From Phycisphaerales bacterium (GTDB lineage Bacteria > Planctomycetota > Phycisphaerae > Phycisphaerales > UBA1924): a stretch of 50,637 bases of DNA. Position 1 is the stretch's first letter, and every line of letters begins with the position of its first letter. Both the position numbers and the translations under genes were made by a program. This document shows positions 35,145-41,415 of the stretch, one piece after another. The notes below the pieces were generated by a model. It saw only the letters and a list, made by a program, of their open reading frames with translations, made no database searches and was not told the origin of the DNA. The stretch lies in the NCBI GenBank assembly GCA_013360675.1, contig JABWBB010000016.1:1-50637 (forward strand), given 5' to 3'.

Positions 35145-36038
35145 TCAGGCCAGGGCGGCGGCGCCCGAGATGATCTCGGTCAGTTCGGTGGTGATCTGCG
35201 ACTGGCGGGCGCGGTTGAAGATCCGCGTGTACTTCTTGCCGGCCTTGCCCGCGTTGTCGGTGGCCGACTTCATCGCGATCATGCGGGCGACGTGCTCGCT
35301 CACCACCGCGTCGTTGAAGGCCTGGAAGAGCAGCGCCTTGACCGCCGCGGGCAGCAGGTCGTCGAGCAGGCCCTGTGCATCAGGGCTGAACTCATAGATC
35401 ATGTTGGTGGACGAATCGGGAGTTTTGGCGGCGTCGGGCGCGGGCGTCGCCGCCTGGCCCTGGAAGGGGAGCAACTGGAGCACCTCGGGCGTCTGCTTGC
35501 CCGCCGAGATGTACCGCATGTAGACCACGCGCACCGACGAGACCTCACCCGCCATGAAGCGATGGATGTACTCGCCCGCGAGGGCCTGGATGGTCTCGTA
35601 GTTGGGCTTGTCGCCAATGGCGTGCTGACGCGCGACCGAGACGCCCGCGAACTTCAGGAAGCCCGCGCCCTTCTTGCCCACCAGTTCGATCAGCCCATCG
35701 CGCAGACCCGGGATGGTCTTCAACTGGTTCATCGCCAGGCGGAGCACCGAGCCGTTGTACGGCCCGCACAGACCGCGGTCCGAGGTGATGACCAGCGTCA
35801 GGGGCTTGCCGGGGCGGGTCTCGCGGTCGCTGGCCAGCAGCGGGTGCGTCACATCGGTGATGGTCGCGGCGAGTTCCGCCACGAGATCGAAGAGCGCCCG
35901 GGTATAGGGCTTCGAGGCCACCGCCGCCGCCTGGGCGCGGGCGAACTTGCTCGTGGCGATCATCTGCATCGTCTTGGTGATGCGGCGGATGTTGCCGACC
36001 GCCTTGATGCGCTTCTTGATCTCGCGTGTCTTGGCCAT
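35145..36038 (-). CDS. atpG: F1-type ATP synthase gamma subunit
   Basis: The central rotor shaft of F1. The N-terminal helix MAKTREIKKRIKAVGNIRRITKTMQMIATSK, the conserved core TLVITSDRGLCGPYNGSV, and the C-terminal helix VSEHVARMIAMKSATDNAGK...TRIFNRARQSQITTELTEIISGA are all present and complete. Length is 297 residues, normal for the family. It has no adjacent atpA, atpD, atpH, atpC or Fo gene: it is convergent with the peptidase and divergent from a small zinc-ribbon gene. The start at 36038 lacks a clear ribosome-binding site. Confidence 0.95.
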   Translation of the reverse strand: MAKTREIKKRIKAVGNIRRITKTMQMIATSKFARAQAAAVASKPYTRALFDLVAELAATITDVTHPLLASDRETRPGKPLTLVITSDRGLCGPYNGSVLRLAMNQLKTIPGLRDGLIELVGKKGAGFLKFAGVSVARQHAIGDKPNYETIQALAGEYIHRFMAGEVSSVRVVYMRYISAGKQTPEVLQLLPFQGQAATPAPDAAKTPDSSTNMIYEFSPDAQGLLDDLLPAAVKALLFQAFNDAVVSEHVARMIAMKSATDNAGKAGKKYTRIFNRARQSQITTELTEIISGAAALA

Positions 36039-36169
36039 AGGGGTGCAAGCGTAGGCGCGATCCCCCACGCCATGGCATCGCCGTGCCTGCAAATAAGGGG
36101 TGTGTTTGGGTGTTTCGAGAGACGAGCGGTGTGGCGTTGAGGCGTGGGGTCGCCGATCTACAGTGGGCC

Positions 36170-36403
36170 ATGCCCCTTTACGAGTACATCTGCGAGCAGG
36201 ACGGCGAGGTGATCGAACTCCTGCGGTCGGCCTCCGCCGCCGACGACCCCGTCCCCGACCCCAAGGGCTTGGGACGCGCCTTCAAGCGACGCCACTCCAC
36301 CTTCGCCACGGGCGGCGGCCCGGCGGGCCAGGGTTCCAAGGGCGTGTCTTTGGGCGGGTGCTGCCCCTGCGGCAAGCCCGGCGGCGGCTGCGGCTCGCGG
36401 TAA
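36170..36403 (+). CDS. Small FmdB-like zinc-ribbon protein
   Basis: A 77-residue protein beginning MPLYEYICEQDGEVIELLRS, the characteristic opening of FmdB-family zinc ribbons (YEYxCxxCG). Here the second Cys of the first pair is replaced by Asp (ICEQDGE). The C-terminus is Cys/Gly-rich (GGCCPCGKPGGGCGSR). Whether it still binds zinc is therefore doubtful. The FmdB family is proposed to act in gene regulation, but its biochemistry is not settled. It ends 18 bases from the convergent Kbl-like gene. Confidence 0.75.
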   Translation: MPLYEYICEQDGEVIELLRSASAADDPVPDPKGLGRAFKRRHSTFATGGGPAGQGSKGVSLGGCCPCGKPGGGCGSR

Positions 36404-36421
36404 CGCCGCGCGGATCGACGC

Positions 36422-37687
36422 TCAGAGTTTCCGCAGAGCATCCACCAGCGCGTCGATGTGCTGGGTGGTGTGGGCGGCGGAGATCTGGCAGCGCAGCCGG
36501 GCGTGCCCCTCGGGAACCACTGGGAAGCCAAAGCCGATCACAAAGACGCCCAGTTCCAGCAGGCGCTGGCTCATGCGGATGGCTTTGGCGGTGTCGTGCA
36601 CGATGATGGGGCAGATCGCCGTGGGGCTTTCGAGCACGTCGAAGCCCGCGTCCTTGATGCGACGCCGGGCGTAGTCGACATTCGATCGCAAGCGTGCGAC
36701 GCGTTCGGGCTCGCGCAGCAGGATCTCGATGGCCGCCGTCGCCGAGCAGGCGACGCTGGCGGGCAGGGCGTTGGAGAAGAGCGTGGGTCGTCCGCGCTGG
36801 ATGAGCAGTTCGATCGCGCGCTTCGAGCCGGCGACGAACCCGCCCGCGGCTCCGCCCAGGGCCTTGCCCAGCGTGCCCGTGAAGAGATCGATGCGGCCGG
36901 CGTCGGGCTGGGGCGCGACGACGGTCGGGGGCAGCGCGGGGAGCCCGCGCAGTTCGTCGACCATGCCGTAGTGCTCGTGCGTGCCGCGCCCGCGGACGCC
37001 CATCACGCCGTGCGCGTGCGAATCGTCGACGATGAGCATCGCGCCGTACTCGTCGCAGAGGGCCCGCATGCGGGGCAGGTTGGCGATCGAGCCCTCCATG
37101 CTGAAGACGCCGTCGGTGATGACCCAGACCTGGCCCTTGTTGGCCTTGGCTTTGTCGAGGGCCTCGGCGAGGGAGTTTGGCCCTTCGAGCGTGTTGTTCT
37201 TGTAGAGGGCCTTGTTCACGCCCTTCTTGATGACGGTGGCCAGGCGGACGGAATCGATGATCGAGGCGTGGTTGAGTTCGTCGGAGATGATCGTGTCGCC
37301 CGGTTCGCAGAGCGTGGGGAGGATCGCCTCGTTGGCGTTCCAGCACGAGACAAACGTGTACGCCGCCTGCGTGCCCATGTAGCGGGCCAGCAGGTTTTCG
37401 AGGGTTTCGTGGGGGGTGAAGGTGCCGCAGATGAAGCGGACCGAGGCGGTGCCCGCGCCAAAGTCGCGCGTGCCCTTCAGGGCGGCCTCGACGACCTCGG
37501 GGTGGTTGGCCAGGCCCAGGTAGTTGTTGGAGCAGAAGCAGATGCACTCGCCCACGCCGCGGATCTTCACCGTGGCGTCCATGGGCCCCTCGATCATGCG
37601 CAGGCGCTTCATCAGCCCGTCGCGCTCGAGCTGCGCGAGCAGGGCCTCGGATCGTTCATCAAAGACGCGGCTGTGGGGTGTGCTCAT
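36422..37687 (-). CDS. kbl: Alpha-oxoamine synthase, Kbl-like (glycine C-acetyltransferase)
   Basis: A fold-type I PLP enzyme of the alpha-oxoamine synthase family, joining an acyl-CoA to an amino acid. Motifs are CICFCSNNYLGLANHPEV, GTASVRFICGTFTPHETLE, the cofactor-binding IVDDSHAHGVMG, and the PLP lysine in LFTGTLGKALGG. The best fit is 2-amino-3-ketobutyrate CoA ligase (threonine breakdown), because ICGTFTPHETLE and the N-terminal layout resemble Kbl more than BioF, but this is a judgement. Length is 421 residues against 398 in E. coli, with a small insert before RIDLFTGTLGK. No threonine dehydrogenase gene is adjacent. Confidence 0.82.
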   Translation of the reverse strand: MSTPHSRVFDERSEALLAQLERDGLMKRLRMIEGPMDATVKIRGVGECICFCSNNYLGLANHPEVVEAALKGTRDFGAGTASVRFICGTFTPHETLENLLARYMGTQAAYTFVSCWNANEAILPTLCEPGDTIISDELNHASIIDSVRLATVIKKGVNKALYKNNTLEGPNSLAEALDKAKANKGQVWVITDGVFSMEGSIANLPRMRALCDEYGAMLIVDDSHAHGVMGVRGRGTHEHYGMVDELRGLPALPPTVVAPQPDAGRIDLFTGTLGKALGGAAGGFVAGSKRAIELLIQRGRPTLFSNALPASVACSATAAIEILLREPERVARLRSNVDYARRRIKDAGFDVLESPTAICPIIVHDTAKAIRMSQRLLELGVFVIGFGFPVVPEGHARLRCQISAAHTTQHIDALVDALRKL

Positions 37688-37721
37688 GTCGGCTCCGGCG
37701 CGATTGTAACGCCGGGGACGA

Positions 37722-38459
37722 TCAACGACGACGACGCAGGGCGACGAGCCACAGCAGCGGCGCGCACGCGGCGGGCGCGGGGATGGGCGTGTACTCGATG
37801 AGCAGGCGCGGACGCAGGGCGGCGATGGGCTCTTCGTGCGTGGCGATGCGCCGGGCGTTGCCGTTCTGCGTTTCGGGGCCCTTGAGGAGCCAGCCGTAGT
37901 TGGCACCCGGGGTGTTGAGCCAGGCCTGCACATCGGCGACGCTGCCCGCGCTCGAGGCGTAGGTGTATGTTCCCACGCCGCCGAAACCGCGCGTGGCCGA
38001 GGCCGCCCCGACGAAATCCCCGCCCGGGTTCGACCACGCCGCCCCGCCGAAGAAGCGGTGAATCCAGGTGGCGTCGCCGGATTCTGGGGTGACGCCCCCA
38101 CCACCGGCGGGCGCACCCGCGTCGGAGGCGCCCTCGCCCCAGCCCGCGAGCAGGCGGTGCAGACCGATGTTGAGCGACGAGCCCGCGGAGCGCGTGACGC
38201 TGAGCGTAAGTTCGACGCGGGTGATGGTCGAGCCGGCGGGGATGCTCCCGGCGACGTCGAACGAGATGAGCGAGCGCCGGATCAGCCCGCCACGCGCAAT
38301 CTTGCCCACGAACATCCCCGTGCCCGCGCCACTGGCGGCCATGCCGGCGACGTTCTCATACAGCGTGGCGTCCTGACGGGCCCCGAGGGTGATTACGTCG
38401 GCCATGGACATCGAAGCGGCCAGCAGGACCGGCGCGCACCAAAACGCAGTTCGTCTCAT
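37722..38459 (-). CDS. DNRLRE-domain secreted protein with sorting-like tail
   Basis: A 245-residue exported protein (signal MRRTAFWCAPVLLAASMSMADV). The body matches the DNRLRE/carbohydrate-binding-like pattern: QDATLYEN near the N-terminus, LISFDVAGSIPAGSTITRVELTL, GLHRLLAGWGEG and GDATWIHRFFGG, then a segment before LRPRLLIEYTP. The C-terminus is IPAPAA, a hydrophobic stretch and RRRR, the third PAP-type tail of the window. It is 34 bases upstream of the Kbl-like gene on the same strand. The two may share a transcript, but no functional link is apparent. Confidence 0.8.
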   Translation of the reverse strand: MRRTAFWCAPVLLAASMSMADVITLGARQDATLYENVAGMAASGAGTGMFVGKIARGGLIRRSLISFDVAGSIPAGSTITRVELTLSVTRSAGSSLNIGLHRLLAGWGEGASDAGAPAGGGGVTPESGDATWIHRFFGGAAWSNPGGDFVGAASATRGFGGVGTYTYASSAGSVADVQAWLNTPGANYGWLLKGPETQNGNARRIATHEEPIAALRPRLLIEYTPIPAPAACAPLLWLVALRRRR

Positions 38460-38530
38460 ATCCCCACTATGCACGCGCGGTCGGGGCGTGACCACTCAAG
38501 TTGCGGATCCGTCTGGAGATGCGGCAGGCC

Positions 38531-38602
38531 TCAGAACGGCCTGGCCGCCGGGTTCACCACGATGTTGTCGCGCCCCAGCACCATCAGGTCGGCGACTTCC
38601 AG
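38531..38602. repeat. 72-bp direct repeat, left copy (duplicate of hydrolase gene 3' end)
   Basis: These 72 bases are identical to 40102-40173, which is exactly the last 24 codons including the stop of the metallo-beta-lactamase-fold gene. After one mismatch three more bases agree, then similarity ends abruptly; on the left it ends exactly at the stop codon. The copy is a non-coding gene fragment here. CAGGCC and GGCCTG (38525-38530, 38538-38543) flank its first seven bases as an inverted repeat. Confidence 0.93.
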
Positions 38603-38735
38603 GGCGATAGGGTGCTTTGGAAATGTACATGGTTTTTGAACCGCTTGAATTTCATCTCGCGTCTTGCGAAACAAAAACAGCGCCGGGAATTCGGCTTCAA
38701 TGAAAGCCATTGAGGAACATACAACACAAATGCGA

Positions 38736-38764
38736 TTGACACCGACCAGAACAGTGAGTACCCT
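38736..38764 (+). promoter_or_regulatory. Sigma-70-like promoter of the cassette gene
   Basis: TTGACA (38736-38741), a 17-base spacer and TACCCT (38759-38764). The -35 is exact and the -10 keeps the TA...T positions. It lies 65 bases before the ATG at 38830. Confidence 0.55.
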
Positions 38765-38772
38765 GGCTCATC

Positions 38773-38806
38773 TCCCGGGCGCGATTCCCGGGCGCGATTC
38801 CCGGGC
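38773..38806. repeat. 13-bp tandem repeat in the cassette gene leader
   Basis: TCCCGGGCGCGAT occurs twice in perfect tandem, followed by a partial third copy (TCCCGGGC). It lies between the proposed promoter and the start codon. Each unit contains the palindrome CCCGGG. Confidence 0.85.
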
Positions 38807-38829
38807 AAGGGTATTGCGTGGGGGTCCTC

Positions 38830-39963
38830 ATGATTTTTCGCAAGTTCATTTTGGGGTTGGCATTGTTCATCGCGGCCGTGGGCTGGTCGACGGCTGCCGA
38901 GTCGTGCTGCGAAAGGCAGATGTGCCAGAACCTGCGTGCACTCAAGCCACATATTGCATGGGGCTTTGAAGACTGCTGCCAACGACCAACAAACGAGCTT
39001 CGGTATTCATGCCTTCAGGAGCTGAGTACGAGGGTCAATGAAGCTCACGGGCATATTCTGGCAGCAAAGATTGCTTGTGACGAGGGAGAAAATGATCTGA
39101 TGCGCGAACACCTGCGGCGTGTTCGGGATCTTCTGCTCCCGAAAATCATCAAGAATGCCAACGGACAAATCTACAACACAATGGTCGCCCTTGGTCGTAA
39201 TGACTGGATGGCGCTGGATACCACTCTGACATTGGCTCCGCAGGATCCCTGCAAGAGCGTGACGATGACGGTCGCATCACAGGGCGTGGTCAATGCCGAG
39301 GCGACAGGAAAGGCAGTCGAGGAAGAGGGTGCCTCGGCGAGCGTGGCCGTGGTGGTGCCGGCGGCATCAGCCCAGTCCTATACCACCTGCACCTATGTCG
39401 TACCGCCCGGTACGACCTTCGACCTGCGTTTTGGCGATGAATACCATGGTGTGACAATCGCCGGAGCGATTGATCTGGCCCGGACTAACCCGGCAATCCC
39501 AGAGAGCGGCAGCGTGGTTGCTGCGATCCCAACCGACGTTCAGCTAACCCTGAGCAAGTACGGCAGGAAAGCCCGTCTCACGCTTGATAAAACCAGCCCA
39601 TACAACGCGATGAGGATCGACGCGCAAGGCAATGGCGTATTGGGGGTCGCATTGAACCTTGAGAGCGATTCCAGCGATCTGGTGGGATTGGTGTATGTCG
39701 GCGCCACGATCTACTTTGAGTTTCCCGTCGAGGTCAATAGCGCATGGACGAGTGTGCGATTGAATGTGCCTCGCACGCGCCCGGGGAATGAACTAACGCC
39801 AGCAGAGGAATTAACTTTGATCGCAGCCGACGGGCCACTGTCACCTCCCCCGCCGATTGACTCGGACATCTGTGGCGACGTCAATGGCAATGGCATTCGT
39901 GACGGGGCTGACAGACAAAGCTACGCTATTGATTACTACCTCAACTGTACACGACATCAATAA
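38830..39963 (+). CDS. Secreted Cys-rich protein with dockerin-like C-terminus
   Basis: A 377-residue exported protein (signal MIFRKFILGLALFIAAVGWSTA). The mature N-terminus is Cys-rich and helical (ESCCERQMCQN, FEDCCQRP, DEGENDLMREHLRRVRDLL). The middle is beta-rich, with no recognised family. The end is SDICGDVNGNGIRDGADRQSYAIDYYLN, a dockerin/EF-hand-like calcium motif. The ATG at 38830 follows GGGGG; an in-frame GTG at 38818 is possible. Base composition is markedly lower in GC than the flanks. It is the only gene of the direct-repeat cassette. Confidence 0.8.
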   Translation: MIFRKFILGLALFIAAVGWSTAAESCCERQMCQNLRALKPHIAWGFEDCCQRPTNELRYSCLQELSTRVNEAHGHILAAKIACDEGENDLMREHLRRVRDLLLPKIIKNANGQIYNTMVALGRNDWMALDTTLTLAPQDPCKSVTMTVASQGVVNAEATGKAVEEEGASASVAVVVPAASAQSYTTCTYVVPPGTTFDLRFGDEYHGVTIAGAIDLARTNPAIPESGSVVAAIPTDVQLTLSKYGRKARLTLDKTSPYNAMRIDAQGNGVLGVALNLESDSSDLVGLVYVGATIYFEFPVEVNSAWTSVRLNVPRTRPGNELTPAEELTLIAADGPLSPPPPIDSDICGDVNGNGIRDGADRQSYAIDYYLNCTRHQ

Positions 39964-39987
39964 ACGTCAACAAACACATCGCAATAC

Positions 39988-40014
39988 AAGGGCCGAGTAG
40001 AGCGCTCGGCCCTT
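39988..40014 (+). terminator. Rho-independent terminator of the cassette gene
   Basis: AAGGGCCGAG (39988-39997) and CTCGGCCCTT (40005-40014) form a perfect 10-bp stem with a 7-base loop, followed by TATTGTTTAT. It starts 25 bases after the stop codon. Confidence 0.85.
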
Positions 40015-40101
40015 TATTGTTTATCAACCAGGGTGGCATTGCAGAAGTAAAATGGCGGCAGAGCGACCACGCGTATCACGACGTATCTAATTGTTCTGAA
40101 A

Positions 40102-40173
40102 TCAGAACGGCCTGGCCGCCGGGTTCACCACGATGTTGTCGCGCCCCAGCACCATCAGGTCGGCGACTTCCAG
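40102..40173. repeat. 72-bp direct repeat, right copy (functional gene end)
   Basis: This is the 3' end of the metallo-beta-lactamase-fold gene, starting at its stop codon, identical to 38531-38602. At its outer edge GTTCTGA (40093-40099) and TCAGAAC (40102-40108) form a perfect inverted repeat around two bases, centred on the junction with the cassette. Confidence 0.93.
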
Positions 40174-40809
40174 AGCGTCTTCGAGGCTCGCGCGGGCCTT
40201 GTCGATGTCGGCTGCCCCGGGCTGGATGCGTCCGCTCTCGAGGTGGTCCTGCGTGGGGATGGCGTCGCCGCAGATGAGCACGGTGTGGCGCGGGCCCTCG
40301 ACCACCAGCCCGCACAACCCCGGGGTGACGCCCGGCAGCGGGTAGAGGTCCACGCCCGGGGCCAGCGCATCGGGGGCGGCGTCGCAGCGGCGCAGCAGCG
40401 CCACGTCCTTCTGCAGCATCGCGAGCAGTTCGGCGTCTTCGGGGCGGTTCAGGCGCGCCAGGCGCGCGAGTTCCGCGGCCATGGGTGCGCCCACGCCCTC
40501 GCGCTCCTCGGTCGAGATCCACCACGTCGCCCCCTCGAAGGCCTCGAGCGCCCGCCGGGTTTCGGGCTGGAAACTGGTGAGGAAGACGTCGGTGATGTCG
40601 GCGGGGGTGAGGCGCAGGCGCTCGCCCAGGCGCGCCACCAGCGCGGGCGCGGGCAGGCCCGGATCGACGAGGATCTTGCGATCGCCCACCCCGATGAACG
40701 AGGTGGTGGCGTGCCCGGTGCGGGCGGGCTCACGCTCGCCCCACATGGCGTTGGCGCCCATCGCGCCGATGCTGACCACGCGCACGTTGGTCGCGCCGCG
40801 GGAGGTCAT
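40102..40809 (-). CDS. Metallo-beta-lactamase-fold protein with degenerate metal site
   Basis: A 235-residue protein with the overall fold order of short MBL hydrolases: TSFIGVGDRKILVDPGLP, a TDVFLTS strand, LPGVTPGLCGLVVEG and HTVLICGDAIPTQDH. Where active members have HxHxDH, this one reads LTSFQPETRRALEAF, so the three His and the Asp of the first metal site are missing. It may be inactive, bind a ligand or act in another way. Its ATG overlaps the coaD stop as ATGA, so it is probably coupled to coaD. Its last 24 codons are duplicated at 38531-38602. Confidence 0.82.
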   Translation of the reverse strand: MTSRGATNVRVVSIGAMGANAMWGEREPARTGHATTSFIGVGDRKILVDPGLPAPALVARLGERLRLTPADITDVFLTSFQPETRRALEAFEGATWWISTEEREGVGAPMAAELARLARLNRPEDAELLAMLQKDVALLRRCDAAPDALAPGVDLYPLPGVTPGLCGLVVEGPRHTVLICGDAIPTQDHLESGRIQPGAADIDKARASLEDALEVADLMVLGRDNIVVNPAARPF

Positions 40810-41375
40810 GCGTCGTTCTCCTCCTGGCCGCGGTCGGCGCGCAGGCGTTCGAGCACGGGGTGCCCGGCGGCCTTCTTCTCGCGCAGTTTCTCGACCACGA
40901 GCGGGGGGACCATCGTCGAGAGGGCCTGCATGTCGGCGCTCATCGCGGTGATCTGGCGGATGAGGCTGGAACTGGTGTAGGCAAAACTCTGCCCGCTGAC
41001 GACGAACGCCGTCTCGACGTTGGCCACCTCGCGGTTGGTGATGGCCTGCTGGATCTCGTACTGCAGGTCGGAGAGGTTGCGCATGCCGCGGAGGATCGCC
41101 GACGCCCCCACCGCCCGCGCGAAGTCGACCGTCAGCCCCGAGAAGGGTTTGACGGTGACGGGGCAGCCGTTGGGCTCCTTGCGGACCAGCTCGTCCACCA
41201 GCGTGCGGGCCATGGCCACGCGTTCCTTGGGCGAGAAGAGGGGCGACTTGCCCGGGTTGCGCCCGACGCCCACGACGAGTTCGTCGAACAGGCGTCGACC
41301 GCGCGCGATCACGTCGAGGTGCCCGAACGTGATCGGATCGAACGAGCCGGGATAGATCGCCAGGTGTGCGCCCAT
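40806..41375 (-). CDS. coaD: Phosphopantetheine adenylyltransferase
   Basis: Catalyses the penultimate step of coenzyme A synthesis, transferring AMP to 4'-phosphopantetheine. The nucleotidyltransferase motif is AIYPGSFDPITFGHLDVI (T/HxGH form), and the ISSTKIR-like motif is YTSSSLIRQ. Also visible are SGLTVDFARAVGASAILRGMRNLSDLQYE. Length is 189 residues, slightly above the usual 160 because of a charged tail (KAAGHPVLERLRADRGQEEND). The ATG at 41375 begins the conserved sequence. It lies 40 bases downstream of the TPR transferase gene and overlaps the next gene. Confidence 0.95.
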   Translation of the reverse strand: MGAHLAIYPGSFDPITFGHLDVIARGRRLFDELVVGVGRNPGKSPLFSPKERVAMARTLVDELVRKEPNGCPVTVKPFSGLTVDFARAVGASAILRGMRNLSDLQYEIQQAITNREVANVETAFVVSGQSFAYTSSSLIRQITAMSADMQALSTMVPPLVVEKLREKKAAGHPVLERLRADRGQEENDA

Positions 41376-41415
41376 GCGGTGATGAGTGTACGGCGTGCTA
41401 CGCGGGGGCGAGCCC

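Larger units (their letters stand above)
38603..40173. mobile_element. Single-gene low-GC cassette bracketed by 72-bp direct repeats
   Basis: The interval between the two 72-bp copies holds one promoter-like pair, a 13-bp tandem repeat, one secreted-protein gene and one strong terminator. Its base composition is close to 50% GC in sampled lines, well below the flanking genes. Deleting 38603-40173 (one repeat plus the interval) would leave the hydrolase gene intact. The layout is that of an element integrated at a gene's 3' end that restores the gene with its own copy. No integrase or transposase is present, so the mechanism is unknown. Confidence 0.5.
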
